From Durusdinium trenchii (taxonomy: Eukaryota; Sar; Dinophyceae; Suessiales; Symbiodiniaceae): DNA of 64,000 bases. Both the position numbers and the translations under genes were made by a program. The DNA lies in assembly GCA_963970005.1 (NCBI GenBank), contig CAXAMN010021585.1, positions 659,193 to 723,192 of the forward strand. The letters run 5' to 3'. Positions within the stretch are counted from its first letter, which is position 1. Each line of letters opens with the position of its first letter. Below the pieces are notes generated by a model, which ran no database searches, was not told where the DNA came from, and was given only the letters and a program-made list of their open reading frames with translations. This document shows, one piece after another, positions 1 through 12,469 of this stretch.

Positions 1-615
1 GGATATCATGGGATATCAATTTGATGTCACTCCAAACCAATTTGGTGAATCTGTCGAAGAGCTGAGTTGGGTGAAGTAGTGATGCTGCAGAATAACTATA
101 TATATAGACATAGATAGAAACATGTTTGATTTTTCACTGTTTGTTGCTACACTTTGACGCACATTCCTAGCTGGCAAACTTCTGTTTTACTTTGGACAAT
201 GGTTCTTGCAAGGGCCATGGCAAAACAGGTGAGTTACATGTCTATAATTAGTATCAGATTGGGCATACATTGTTGCTACTTCGCTCGAATTCGGACAGAA
301 CATCAAGCGCACAGGGGTGGTTGTGCGCAGGAAGGTATCCAAAAGGGCTTGCTGATTGATGCTATACTGCTCTTTCATAGTAAATGTTTCTTGTAAAACA
401 GAGTGGCAAAAAGGGCTTGCCACCACGTTCTAATTATATATCTATAAGTGATTATAAGTGGAGTGTAGTTGTAAATGGTCCAAGGGTTCAGGCTTTAACT
501 GCCCGGCGTTGCATGATATCACATCATCTGGATATTTGGTGGTGGATTGATGGAAGATTGTTCCAAGCAGCTTTGAATCCGGACGTCACCCATCAGATCT
601 ACAAAGATCACTCGG

Positions 616-828
616 ACCCAGTGGGACCCCGGCAGGCTGGGGCGGGAAGAGATGCAGCTGGAACCTGACGGAACCTTTGGAAGGCGATTTTCCTCCACCA
701 CTCGACGTGGTTTTCAGGTGCAATTGTTGATCTTCCAGAGTGTAGCGAACATGTCAGGTGAGTTCTACAACTCCTTGCTGGCCATGCGGGAGGACCCAGA
801 AATAGGTGTGGTTGTGTCAGGTTTCTAA
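616..828 (+). CDS. Exon-like segment, unknown protein
   Basis: A frame open from about 577 to the TAA at 826-828 has balanced, protein-like composition, including GRLGREEMQLEPDGTFGRRF and later YNSLLAMREDPEIG; the first ATG is at 652. Possible acceptors (CAG) lie upstream at 594-596 and 632-636. A consensus donor GTGAGT lies inside the frame at 761, so the exon may end there. No family recognised. A chance frame is possible. Confidence 0.3.
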   Translation, partial: TQWDPGRLGREEMQLEPDGTFGRRFSSTTRRGFQVQLLIFQSVANMSGEFYNSLLAMREDPEIGVVVSGF

Positions 829-3436
829 GGCGCAGGTCACACGGTTTGCCTTCCTTTTGATCCGTCAAATACCGTCAATTTAAAAGTGTAACCTGATTTT
901 GTCACGGAGAATCCTTCGTTCAAGCATTCAAACAAATTGGTTCACCTGATCAACAAGCTTAGCAGATCTTAGCAGCTGCATTTGCTCATTTGTCACGCTT
1001 CCGAAACCATGGGACTCGTCACTTCTTTACAGATCAGATCTGCAAATCACCAACACAAAGGTGATTTGCTGTGGGCAGCACTGTCTTCCCAAAAAGACGT
1101 CCTGTGCCAAACACTGATCGTAGTGTACTTGAAGTCTATTCTAGTGTGTGGATCAAAAGAGATAGGACGTTCATGACATCTCATCTCATGGTGACGTTCA
1201 TGACATCACCATGGTTCATCCTTTGTTCCATCCCTGGTTTACAGGAATCCGGCCTGTCAACCAGGCCCTATCATCCACGAATAGGCCCTGGGTCTACCAT
1301 GTGATTTCCAACCCCTGTCCCATCCCTTGTCTCACCTTTGCTGGATCATGCTGGATCTCCACCTGAAAACTCCAGTCCACGCTATCCCAGGTCTGTTCAA
1401 CTGGTAGACCATGCGCAGGGCGACGGTGGTTTCTGCGTGATCCGTGGGTCGGGGAATCCCAGTGAAGATCAGCGGAGGTGGAGATCCTCCGGGGCATGTT
1501 GATGTGCTTCTTTTGATTCCACACGAGTATATACCATGATTATAAAGACCACACAACAACTAGATTGTACTATGCAATGCTATAATATGCTATAAATTAC
1601 AACATGTATTTGGTGTTTTGCTCCTTTAACCAATATTATTTCTTGTCATGCCGTCATGTGCACAGAACGTTCACGTGCCGCAATGGCCTTCTTTCGATTG
1701 CGGGACCGACCTCGCGATCGCTGCTGGGGGGACCGATGCACCGTTCACACTGTTTGTCAATTCAAGAGGGGATGTCACGGTTCACCGACCTACGTTGAGC
1801 AACAGGATCTTCCCCCCCCCAAAAAAAAAATGCAGGTCCTCTTGCGAACCTTTTGTTGCGAAGAGATCGTGTGGACTATGATTGGTTTGGAATCGAATCT
1901 ACAAGGAAACCGTGATAGGCCTCTTCAGCAGCGTTGAGACTGGAACTAGAAGCAAATTCAGAATTTGGGCTGAAATTTTACGACGAGCCTCCTCCTGACA
2001 CAGCATGCTCCATGGCTGCTGTGAGGTCACACAAGCTCAATTTTCCCGTGCCTCGCAATTTTCTGCATGGCGCTGGTCCTGAAGCCAAGGACCACAGGGA
2101 ATATATAATGCTGCTGAACGGTTTTCTATACCGGACATTTATCCGGGGTAGAGCGTAGATGACCTCCCTCTAAGGCAGCAGGATGCAGCAGGTATGTTTT
2201 TCTTGTTGTGCTTGTGCTGGGGCTGCTGGGATATGTTGGGACCTAAGGGATGTTCATGTCACTTATGATTCATCGATATATACGTATGGTAAGTCTTCGT
2301 GAGGAACCTCCACTGACACCTGCAACTTTACCAACAGAAGTACAATATGTCCACCCTTGGAAGGTAACGTTTGCTTTTCGGGAATTGCTTTGGTCTACCA
2401 GATAGTGTGGCCAGCTAAAACAGCCAGGCAATAATATATTATAACCCTTGCCTTCCAAGACCATTTATAAGATGGTTGATCTGGTTTGTAGTGTAAAAAT
2501 CCTTAGTAAACCAAGAATTCTTTGGGTAAAGCAATTAAATCAAGGGTAGTTGGAAGCCTGGTGTATAATGTACCATGTCATACTGGTCATAGCTCCAGGA
2601 GTTCAGTTTGCATAGCTCTCGGATTTCACTTTGCCGCTCCATCTATGTGATATTTGTTGATCGGGGACCCAAGAAACAAGGTACACAGTAACAGCTGATC
2701 GTTTCGTGGCAGGAGCATTTCTACCAGCCGGAGACACGCTGAAGCCTCAGACCTGCCACGATTACCAGTGTCTGTGCAAGGAAGGCGGTGATGCTTTGGA
2801 GCTCCTAGTCCGTCCTTCAGAAACCAATGATCTTGAAGTCTGTCAATCTTTCTCCCATCTTCAATCAAACCCTCATAGATACAAACCAACATCAACCAGA
2901 AGAAATCCATCCACCAGGCTCATCCCAGGGGCAGTTCGCCCAGTGGTCCACCCGGTCTCCGGTGATGTTCCACCCCCTAGGGCTCCTGGCATACCTCCGA
3001 AGGTATGACTGGAACGAAGGTACGACTGGAGCCTTAGGGCATGACCAATTCAGCGGCTCACCTTTTCATGACGCCCTGACCTGTAACCAAAATCGCAAGT
3101 CCACGTTGGCCACTGAGTCTGTTCCAGGCCATGGATCCTAGATCTTGGCGCAGGCAGGTGGCATGACCGGCCTCCTCCCTAGGCGCTGGGGATGTGCTCT
3201 TCTTCTCGGAGGCCACGGTCCATGGTGCCATGGCCTGGACCGCCGAGCACGAGAGGTGCCGAGCACGAGTGGGAGCGGCGCCGAAACAGGGACCACCGTT
3301 GGGTAGAACAAACACACCCAATCCACACCCAATCCACTAGGAGTGGAAGCTACAGCTCACCATATTCACCAGCACCACCCACGATTTGGGTGGTGCTGGC
3401 AAGGTGTTCTTGTTCCTTTTTGTTTGATTTTCTCTC
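829..3436. other. Mostly non-coding sequence with weak exon-like patches
   Basis: No convincing gene. A C10A10 run lies near 1811-1830. Weak exon-like frames on + occur at 1934-2158 (ends in TAG) and 2711-2850 (after a CAG acceptor). A short palindromic repeat of the CCCTAGGG family lies at 2975-3039. Nothing else supportable. Confidence 0.3.
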
Positions 3437-3905
3437 ATGGTTCAAGGAGCTGAGCCAGTCGGCGAGTTTGGATGGGCTAAAGGCTTCAGAACAGCTGTAT
3501 TTTTGAAGAAGATGCTATTCGTTGTCCGTGTACCTAAAAGGAAGAGTTGGTGCAGTGTGGAAGTCTGAGGGCCTTCAGCATTGCTTTCAAACCACGGGAT
3601 TTGACTTCCAAGATTGAGGAAGCCACCAGGAATTTCAGCATTGTCTCGAGTGGCCCGCATTTGGTGGAGCAGAGCCACCCATACTTCAGGGCCACGAAAA
3701 AGCCTTCAGAGAATCTTCATGACAGCATGGAGCTGCGCGACAAGATGGAATCTGGTGGCGACAAATTCGACTATGAGAGATCAGCTGCCATGGACACGGC
3801 TCAGACATGTTGTGGGCATGAACAGTTTGAGAATGTTTGAGATGCTTCAAGAAGACCAATTGTTTGTGCAGTTTTTGTCATCTCATCTCACGCTTCTTGT
3901 CCAAA
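3437..3905 (+). pseudogene. Coding-like stretch crossing three frames
   Basis: An ATG at 3437 opens 43 codons. Before that frame stops at 3566, a second frame open from 3538 runs 100 codons to a TGA at 3838-3840, with residues such as KPRDLTSKIEEATRNFS and ELRDKMESGGDKFDYE. A third frame then continues with FEMLQEDQLFVQ. Two one-base shifts would join the three. Either this is a decayed gene, or base errors or short introns break it. No family recognised. Confidence 0.33.
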
Positions 3906-4186
3906 GTAAAGAAGGCTGCTGATAGCCCCACCCTCATTCATTTGATGTTCCTCTACACGATTATTGAGGTTCAAGCGGTTCCAGTGAGTGACGACTGAGT
4001 CAAAAGCACTCGCACTCTCAAGTCTTAGATATGACTCTAGCTCATCTTAAGCTATAGAGTGTTATACAGTTAATATACACTTGTACGCCCACCCAGTCCA
4101 GAACTGCCATCCCATATTTGGGATCACATATTGGGGTCCTGAACCTACCTGAATTCGTGAAGACTGGAATCCCTGGGTGAAGGGAC

Positions 4187-4420
4187 CTTCAAATCATTTC
4201 AACTCTGGGTCATGGCACCCGTTTCGAACTCATCCTATATACCGTTGACCTCCATTCTGGGTCGTCCATTCGGGACAGGCGCATCGCCATCTACCGCTTT
4301 GCGCCGGCCACGGTGGCTTATGGCCGCAGCTATGTGCGGTTCACCCAGAGCAGCGGGAGCACGGTGTGCAACGTGTCGGGGAGATCGAAGGGTTGGTGGG
4401 TTGAACATGCTGCTCATTAA
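4187..4420 (+). CDS. Exon-like segment, unknown protein
   Basis: Open frame of 78 codons ending at TAA 4418-4420. It includes TRFELILYTVDLHSGSSIRD and IAIYRFAPATVAYGRSYVRF, which look like beta-strand-rich globular sequence. There is no ATG near the start, so if real it is an internal or terminal exon. The last dozen codons may be intron. Family unknown. Confidence 0.33.
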   Translation, partial: LQIISTLGHGTRFELILYTVDLHSGSSIRDRRIAIYRFAPATVAYGRSYVRFTQSSGSTVCNVSGRSKGWWVEHAAH

Positions 4421-5804
4421 AAGAAGAACACACAAACAAACAGCTGCTGATATGGCTGCTGCGTTTGTTCTATAAAATATATACAGCAAGCTGCTAAGCA
4501 CCCTGTCGCAGCTTCTTTGTTTCATGGCACCACCAGGACACCGGGAGCCAAAAGGTAAAATTGTCTTCGAAAAGGCTGGGGAGCCAAGTTGTGTTGTTTT
4601 TGATGTTGTTTGTTTTCATGGAAAAGCTTGTCTGTGAGCTTAGCTGTTTGCATGTTATATGTACAATAGTATGTACAATATGTTTAATGTACTTGCAATC
4701 TCATGGTTGCTTTTTTGGGGGTCGGTAGTTCAACATACCGTTATTTATGCAGAAAAGTACTGGACGCTGTAATAGTATGTTGTAGTAGAAACGGCCCCGC
4801 TGCTCGCAAGCGCTTTGGACATCTCATTCCGTCATCGTGGACATCTTCGAGTTGGAGCACCTCCATCATCAGGGTCTGTACACCCTTCCCTGATGTCACT
4901 CATCAGGGCCACCCTTCGAGCGAGCTGGCTTGTCCACGGATTCCTCGGTGGCCTGGCCCTAAGGGTCCAGGATCATCCGAATCGGATGTCCTGCCAGACC
5001 CCCCGAAGTACGTACGCACCTCCAAGACCATCCTCAGGAGGTACCTGGACCCTATGGGTGGTGGATCTGGCAGTTAGAAGATTGAAGAGGTATCATGGCG
5101 CTTGGCAGATCCCCGCTGCAGGTGACAGCTGAAGACGAAACAGGTTCTGGAAAACTAGGGCACCGTGCTCAAATCTGGGCCAATTGGTGTTGGTTCTTTG
5201 CGTCTTAACCTGCAGCCTTAGGCTTTGTATTGCATCGCCTCTACATGAAGGCCCAGCACCTTTTGGTTGGGATTGGAATGGATTGGATGCATCAGGCAGT
5301 TCGTCAAGCAAGAGTCTTGAGGAAATGGTGACTTCGGGAAGAAAAGATCTGCGTAAGTGCAACCACACTACAAGCTGACAGCGCAACATGTTTGGAGCTC
5401 AGCAGAGCACCAAATAGCGTGGTGCCGCCTCACATCTGATATAAATACGATGGTTGCCTACGATGCCTGCAGACCAGGATGACTTACGATCAAAGACTGG
5501 TTGATGATTTCAAGAGTTTGGTCCAAACACCTGTAATTACCTGTTTGGTTACGCCAATGGCATGTGCCTGAGATGATTCATTCCAATGGCATGTGGTTTT
5601 GTGATGGGTTGAAAGGCTAACACTTCAGTTCAGGTGCTCGGGTGGCTATCCCGAAAAGAGAGTATATGATTGCTCGCTGTGCATCCAAAAGTTTGGGACC
5701 TTGTTCATTTTGCCTTGGATTGTAACATGAAAGGTCTACTCCAAACAGGCAGGGTCTTCTTTTGTAGAGATGGTTACACTCAGGCCGTGGGGTAGAAAAC
5801 TGTA

Positions 5805-5965
5805 GAGATGTTTAGCAAGACTGGTTGCCCGGCTTGGTCAACGCCTGGGTCGTTCCGCACCCTCTGAGTCGCCGCAGTGGCCGCAGGCGGGTGGGTCGGT
5901 TTACCGGATTGAAGCGACGCTTGGGGACAAGGAAGACATTCTCTTCCCACGTCTATGCCCACCCA
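5805..5965 (+). CDS. Exon-like segment, unknown protein
   Basis: Frame open from 5805 past 6080, with the best composition (SAPSESPQWPQAGGSVYRIE, then ATLGDKEDILFPRLCPPS) before a possible donor GTAAAC at 5966. No initiator codon. An overlapping frame is also open across part of it, so this is tentative. Confidence 0.28.
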
Positions 5966-6083
5966 GTAAACTTGAATTGGTATTTTGTTGTTTGGCCAGG
6001 CTTCTGAATTTTGAGGTGGTGTTCTATACCAAAACTAAATGTTTGCCCAGGACTGAGGGTCACTTCTGTTTTCCGGATTAGAT

Positions 6084-8510
6084 AATCCTTCTATTTTGAG
6101 TTTTGAGATTCCCGAAGGTTTGTTTGGGCCTTTTAGGATGTGGCCAAGTTTGATTGTCATTTTCTGTTAGCCCTGCTTACAGCCAAGCTTCGAAACTGCT
6201 TGCTGAAAGACATGGTGACATAATCATCTTGATCAAGTTGTGCGTTTGGATTGCCAACACAGTAGTTCGGATCCCTATCAATTTACGTCCATCTTCGCTA
6301 TACTCAAAACCCCGCAAAGTAGTTGACTGGATAATGCTCACCACTTCCATTTATGGTGATTATCCATAGTTATTTTTAGCCAAAGCAGGGTGAGCGAGAT
6401 CCAGTTGTTCTGTAAATGTGAGGATTCTGAAGCGCACTGCTCATAAAATATTCTTTGAATTAGTAGCACACCTTTTTCACCAAGGTTGGAACTATACCAC
6501 AGGGCCACAAACAACGAAGTGTCCATTCTCCACGTTTCAAGTATTGTTGTTATTCCTGGCGGTGAAGCTATAGGTTGTTTTACGGTCTTACATCATATCA
6601 TCTCCACGAGTTGGGTGTTTGCTTTTGCAGGGTGTTTTGCCTCAGAAGTCTCAGAATTGAAGTCTTTCAATGCACGCATCTGTGCGTCAAGTATGTAGAG
6701 CTATGTAGAGCTCCTGGAGTGCATCTGAATCAGAGGCGTTGGAGGTCAACGACCTGGCGATTCGAGGATCTGTTGTCCTGGCAATAGCCCCCAAAACAAG
6801 GTGAAGCTTCCAAGATGTTGTTCAATCATGTTCAATCGAACTCCGAACATATATATATATATAAATGATTTTCCAAGGCTTCTCGCCATAAAGAAGACGG
6901 GTCACTTTCTTCATTCAGCCTCCGCACCAGCCACCGCAGCACCAGAACACCGCGCTTCTTGCGTACTGGAACCGCCCCAGGAGATGCTGGAGGACCTGAC
7001 AACGGCCCAACGTGCCGTCCTGGAACCGCCCTATGCAGGAACGGAAACCGGACGGAACCGGACGAAGTGGACCGAGCCCAGGCCACTCTTTCGGGACAGT
7101 TTTTGGGTCGCCAGTGTTTGAGGTATTTTTTTGGAGGGTTTGTTGGGATCCAATAGGTCAGAATGAAGAGGTCGTGTGTGAAAACAGCTGCAGCTTCAGC
7201 TTCACCCAACCTGTTTCTATGCCTTTTCGTTGAAGACTGGCGCTGGTATGTAGATGAACAGAGGCAAACATTTGGACACTTGACTTACACTCTCTGAACG
7301 AATCATGGAAGTGGATGGCACCACCTGTCTATAGAGGAAAATGGTCATCCAAGGTACCATCCACTTCCATGATCTATTTCTGGGAGTGTAACTTCATGCT
7401 TTGGGTTCATCAAGGCTCAGAACAGAGCCTTGCGCGAGGCATGGTTTCCGCACCCAAAAATGGATGGACAGGGGTCGACCTTTTGTTCTGTTAAACAAGT
7501 GAAGTGGTGTAGGCCGTTAAAGCTTGCAGGGCACAATCCGCCGGCTTGGCAATTGTCCACCAACCGGTGTTTCGGGTACTCGTTCGTGAGTCATCTTTAG
7601 TCTCTCGATGTACACCCTGCAAGCAGGGGGTGGGTGTTTTACTGTACCATGTTTTACCCATCTCTGTTTGGCAGGCCTGTGTAGCAAGCATGTTCCCATG
7701 ACCTCAAGGGACGCCATCACCAGTGCCCGGTGGCGTCGATCGGTGAGGGCGGCCGAATGGGCCGAGTTCGGACGAAGTAGACCGTGCCGAGCACGAGAGG
7801 TGGAGACTCATCCATGGTATTAAATTACATAGTATTATTTCATTAATTATCCAATGTTGTCTATGTATTAAATATACAAGCAGTGAAGCCCTGGGGCTTT
7901 CACCAGCGTTCTTCCACTGTTCAGCCACACTGTCACATATAGGTGTTTCGATGTTCACCTATGCCTGGCCTGCATTCCGAGTGGGGGCAAACATATGAGG
8001 ACAGGGTCAAATCATATATGGTTTTGGTTTGCCTTCCCCCCCCTCCGGTCCTTGGTTGGTTCAGAATGGAACCAGGAAGGGGGCTGTCTCCTTTGACCAT
8101 CTTGTTATTTCAGCTCCAAGGTGAATCGTGCCTTCCGATGTGCTGCAAGACATGGCTCAACACTGACCAACAATTCAAGAATGGAGATGATTTAAAAAAC
8201 ATTTGCATACCATTACATACCCTGCCCTTTTCGCCAGTCAGTGGCTAGCCCTTCACCCTTTTTGGAGGTAGCAAGCATGATTCCAGCTTTTGGGGAAGGA
8301 CTTTGCAGGATCCGCGGGTGCCCACTTCGACCCTTCCCACCCTGCAGGGATCACAGTGGGCCAGTAGGACCCCATCAAAGCGACCATTCGATCCGTTCGG
8401 TGTGTTTGGTCTTTTTCACAGAACAACAGATCTTTGGGCATTTGTGGATCACTTGAACAAGGACGAAACATCATTTCAGCACTTTGAGCTATCTCAGCGA
8501 ACGAAACCTG
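6084..8510. other. Non-coding stretch with MITE-like palindrome
   Basis: Holds weak exon-like frames (6620-6690, 6712-6799, 8114-8190), an (AT)n run near 6850, and a palindromic element at 7286-7390 described separately. No supportable gene. Confidence 0.3.
7286..7390. mobile_element. MITE-like palindrome, TACACTCCC family
   Basis: Imperfect inverted arms of about 38 nt, TACACTCTCTGAAC plus ATCATGGAAGTGGATGG, facing their complement, with ACT on both outer sides as a possible 3-bp target duplication. Other copies: 23669-23776 (both arms), 34769-34860 and 33209-33275 (one arm each), and an end fragment at 21193-21210. Confidence 0.65.
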
Positions 8511-8634
8511 AGGCGAACGGTCCAAGGAAAGCTGGTTTGACTGTGACCATGAAGTGTTGAGCCATGGAGCGGTCGAAGCCCTTCAACAAGTGCTCCAGTC
8601 ACTAGGAGGAAGATGGAGAGACCTGAGAGTGGAT
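8511..8634 (+). CDS. Exon-like segment, unknown protein
   Basis: Open frame with strongly protein-like composition (SWFDCDHEVLSHGAVEALQQ, VLQSLGGRWRDLRVDV), preceded by an AG acceptor in CTGAG and followed by a possible GTGTGT donor. An overlapping frame to the left (8469-8560) is also open. Family unknown. Confidence 0.33.
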
Positions 8635-9797
8635 GTGTGTGGACGATTTTTGGGGGTGTGGAGTGTGGTGCTTTCGCGATGTTTTACTCAATGTTCTGTT
8701 CTTAAGCAAGTTGTGGGTGTTTCGTTTTCACATGTAGATAGTGGTGTCCCTTTCTCTCGGAGACAGTTGACCCAAAACAGGCCTGACAAGGAGTTGCATT
8801 GCCTACATGCCTCCCTTAAGAGTCATCCTGAGGGGTAACAAAAGGGTTCCCTGCTCAGTCGTGTTCGTTCGGTTTGGGACCTGTTCATTGTCCAGTGAGG
8901 TCTCAGCTTGTCCACCAGGTTCTTATAATCTCTTAGGCCGATGGAAGCATCGTCCGTGTTTCACCGATGTGTTCATCCCCGGTGGTACCGACCCGACGAG
9001 TTTCGCGACGACCGAGTCGGTCTGGAAACCGACCGAAAACACCCTTCGCTTGGGCTCGGGCGACAGTGGAGAGGCGAGACGTACGGAGTTCGGAACGCCC
9101 AATGGTCGGCTTCCTATTTTAAATTCTTGGCTTTAAGACGCTCATTTGATCCCACTGGACACGTCCGGATCTTTGAACGTGGGTAGCCACGCACCTGGAG
9201 CCAGGTGAAAAATACGCCGGCATATAGGGGTAGTGGACCCTCCGAGTGGTCTATTCAAGATTTTCCGTGGTCAACCAGGGTCCCCAGGTTTTCACCCATC
9301 CCCATGTGTGAAGTCTGGTTTTTCATGTTGGCCATCTTGGCCGTTGTCAATTCCACTCAGAGCTGTTTTGAGGTGGCGTTTTATGGCTCGAGGCATGTGC
9401 GAACAAGGGCCTACAGGGGATTCGGGGCAGAGAACGGGGCATTCGACTGACCCTGCGCAGACCCCCATGGGCCCCATGAGTTGGTTGGTTTCAGGGTGGT
9501 TTCACGGGTAACGGAGGTAAATACAGCTAATACAAATTACAATCCCAGGAAAAGAAACGGAAGTGGACAGCTGGACAACCCCCTGTTTTCAGACGAACAT
9601 GGTTTTTGGAGGGGCCACTGGGTACACAGTTATATAAAGTTCTTGGTGCTATTTTTGACGAGTTAGGTTTTTGCCCAAAGAACTCACTTGGTAGGGAATC
9701 AGCTGATCTTGAACATGTTTCTGTTTGTATTAGGATAGATGTACAAACTAGCTTAGTTTTGGTTCAGTTCTTGGTTCAGATCTTGGTCAGTTTTCAG

Positions 9798-9880
9798 CCA
9801 GAGAAGTCCGCAAATCCAAGCTGTGAACATGTCAAGGTCCTTGTCGTCGCGCGGTTAGAAAAGCGGGTTTTGCAGATCAG
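9798..9880 (+). CDS. Candidate internal exon, both splice sites visible
   Basis: Pyrimidine-rich acceptor (GTCAGTTTTCAG) ends at 9797 and a GTGATC donor follows 9880. The frame between encodes PEKSANPSCEHVKVLVVARL and then EKRVLQIR. Family unknown; length 83 nt. Confidence 0.35.
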
Positions 9881-10400
9881 GTGATCTTTATTTTTCCACC
9901 GAAGTGGGTGAATCCCCTAACCTGAGTGTGTCTTATGCCCGGTTCCTGGACCAACATGGTCTTAAATCCACGTCAACCCCGAAGCAAGTTAGTTGTAGGA
10001 TGTTGTAGGCCTTTTGTGGGGAGACTCTTTTGAAAAATACATGACACAACGACAACTTGGAGTCTCTCTTGTAAGCCACAAACTTGGATCCTCGTTCCTA
10101 GCTAAAGATGACTCCAGGGCAAACAGCACATGGGGATCGGGACCCAAAATCAATCGAGAGAGGGGACCATGCAAAAAAACAGCAAGCTGCACAAAGAAAA
10201 CCAATAACATATCTAAAAGCAGGTAGCGAGGGATGTGTGAAATCGCAACTACACAACAGTCATTTTGACCACATCCTGAGTTAGGCATGAATGAGCCTTG
10301 GCGAGATCGAGCCATTCATTAAACATAAAGAACAACATGACACCACCGTAGACCCCAAGCAGTCTGTGTTTTTCAATATCGGAACACTCTGCAACTAGAG
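9881..10400. other. Nothing recognised
   Basis: No exon-like frame with splice support and no repeat structure seen before the minisatellite begins near 10402. Confidence 0.4.
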
Positions 10401-10401
10401 C

Positions 10402-11086
10402 TTGCGACGTCCAGAGCTGGGAGACAAAGGATTGCAAGGCAGAGGCAGACACAGCAGCCCAGAGCTGGGAGACAAGTGTAGACAAAGCGAGACAAAAGTA
10501 AATGATTGCAAACGACATGCAGCCCAGAGCTGGGAGACAAATGAAGGATTGCAAGGCAGAGGCGGATACAGCAGTCTAGAGCTGGGAGACAAATGTCAAG
10601 GATTGCAAGCGAGAGGCGGACACAGCAGTCCGGAGCTGGGAGACATGTAAGGGACTGCAACACAGCAGTCCAGAGCTGGGAGACNNNNNNNNNNACAAGA
10701 AGGAAGACAAGGCGGACACAATGACCAACAAGAAGGAAGACAAAAGGAAACAGAAGGGGGACAAGACGAACACAATGACCAACGGAGACAAGAAGGGAGA
10801 CAAAAGGAAAAAGAAGGGAGACAAGACGGACACAATGACGAACAAGAAGGGAGACAAGACGGAGACAAAGGGAGACCAAGGCAGACACACTGACCAACGA
10901 GAAGGGAGACAACAAGGGAACAGAAGGGAAACACGACGAACGCAATGACCAACACGAAGGGAGACAAGAAGGGAGACAAAAGGAAACAGAAGGGAGACAA
11001 GACGGACACACTGACCAACAAGAAGGGAGACAAGACCGGAGACAAAGGGAAACAGAAAGGAGACAAGGGCCAAGACCCCTCCGTCA
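10402..11086. repeat. Minisatellite built on GGGAGACAA
   Basis: The first part (10402-10684) repeats CAGAGCTGGGAGACAA with GATTGCAAG, AGAGGCGGACACAGCAGTC modules at roughly 40-57 nt spacing. After a ten-N gap (10685-10694) it becomes GAAGGGAGACAAGACGGAC and ACAATGACCAACAAGAAGG modules. The frames open across it on both strands (KGDKTDTMTNKK on +, Leu/Ser/Phe-rich on -) are repeat translations, not genes. Confidence 0.85.
10685..10694. other. Assembly gap of ten Ns
   Basis: Ten Ns inside the GGGAGACAA minisatellite; the true length is probably unknown. Confidence 0.95.
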
Positions 11087-11129
11087 GCTGAATCAAGTGA
11101 GCAGCGACCATGGTTGAAGCGGCCCATCC

Positions 11130-11735
11130 TTGTTCACTGTGAGGATAGCTTCTCAGTCAGCTGCAGTGCGATGTCCCGGATGTTTCAATGCCAAGGGTCG
11201 ATACATATGGTTGCCAGACCCCTGGCACATGATCCACAATGTTGGCCTGAACAGTGTCAAGGAAGCCAATGTCTTTGCAAGCGTTGCTCTCACAAGTGCT
11301 GCCATGGATGTATCTTGGGGCCCATGGAACACTGAGAAATGGTTCAGGACAATTCAACATGGGGTTCCAGAGTGGTGCACGCATCCCACTGAAGCGGATC
11401 CTTTGGTGCAGGCTGTCCTCCCGCGAGTTGACACAGTGACTAACAAGAAGGGAGACAAGACGGGAGACAAGACGGACACACTTGTGAACTTGGCAAAGCT
11501 TCCGATTGGAGCCGATTTTTGCTTGATGCGGATCCCAAAAGATTTCTCCGCATTAGGGGTCAAGTCTGGAGGTTGGTTTGGATTTCAGTGTGATTCTTCC
11601 ACCTCTGCCTCCTGGGGTGAGGTTGGAGGAGATCGTGCGAACAGATGCACTGGACAACATCATCAGCTCACGGCCCTCCATCGACTTGTCGGCATTTTGG
11701 TCCTCAGAACTAAAGCCGGTAGCTGCTGTATCTGA
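11130..11735 (+). CDS. 201-codon frame with in-frame minisatellite insert
   Basis: One of the longer non-repetitive frames in the window. The left part has a convincing composition, including the peptides YIWLPDPWHMIHNVGLNSVK, ALTSAAMDVSWGPWNTEKWF and HGVPEWCTHP. At 11441-11482 the GAAGGGAGACAAGACGG repeat is inserted in frame (NKKGDKTGDKTDT), and LPIGADFCLMRIPKDFSALG follows. Coding-like sequence then moves to other frames (11578-11805, 11778-11981). No ATG at the start and no family recognised. It sits between two arrays of the same minisatellite. Confidence 0.4.
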   Translation: MFTVRIASQSAAVRCPGCFNAKGRYIWLPDPWHMIHNVGLNSVKEANVFASVALTSAAMDVSWGPWNTEKWFRTIQHGVPEWCTHPTEADPLVQAVLPRVDTVTNKKGDKTGDKTDTLVNLAKLPIGADFCLMRIPKDFSALGVKSGGWFGFQCDSSTSASWGEVGGDRANRCTGQHHQLTALHRLVGILVLRTKAGSCCI

Positions 11736-12304
11736 TGGCAGTCGATTCAGCACAAGGAAACGAGCCCTCGGATCGAGGTGGCAGCGTACTCTGATCAGGA
11801 CCTGAGGCATAGAAGAGCATTCAAGACTAAGTGCTCGACAGGACCTATTCTGGATGATGCCGCTCTGAAGTTCGATACAGTGGTATCAGGCGCTGGAAAA
11901 GAGGAGGCAGGTAAGCCTATGGGCTACCAAGAGTTACCTTTGATCGAACATGCTCTTAGATCTGGATCTCAACTCGATTAATTCGATCGCTGTCATCTCC
12001 GGTTCTATCGTGCAACGGACGAGGGCTTCCGTTTTCACATGACGTTTGGTTGCATCAGCGCACACAGTGTCGAGCTCCCAGACGGCAGAGGGGACACAGG
12101 GGCCCGTTTTTGGACGGGGCACACTGAGCCCTCCGCTTCAGGTTTTCCCCTTTTGGTCCCTGGGACCAATGAAATTGCCGAACTCTTTCACGATCTGGCG
12201 ATGATCCTGTTGCTGTGTGCGTTTCCGCCAGGGCAATTGCGTCATACTTTTTCTCCAAGAAGAGGGGCGCTTTCAAGGACAGGCGCTTCGGCCTGTTTCT
12301 CGAT

Positions 12305-12380
12305 CCGTGAAGACCGGAGACAGGGAAACAGAAGGGAGACAAGGCGGACACAGTGACCAACAAGAAGGGAGACAAGCCGG
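12305..12380. repeat. Short GGGAGACAA minisatellite patch
   Basis: Same GAAGGGAGACAAGGCGGAC units as the 10.4 kb array, separating the 11.1-12.0 kb coding-like block from the 67-nt array. Confidence 0.7.
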
Positions 12381-12469
12381 ATAGAAGGTGGACATGTTGT
12401 CCCGCAGCAAGGCGGACACTCTTAGAAAGCCTTGAGCACCCCTAACAGGAACCTGTTTGGGGAAGTACA

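Noticed and set aside
10373-11127. Minus-strand frames of 171-212 codons, Leu/Ser/Phe-rich
   Set aside because: Translations of the GGGAGACAA array running through a ten-N gap.
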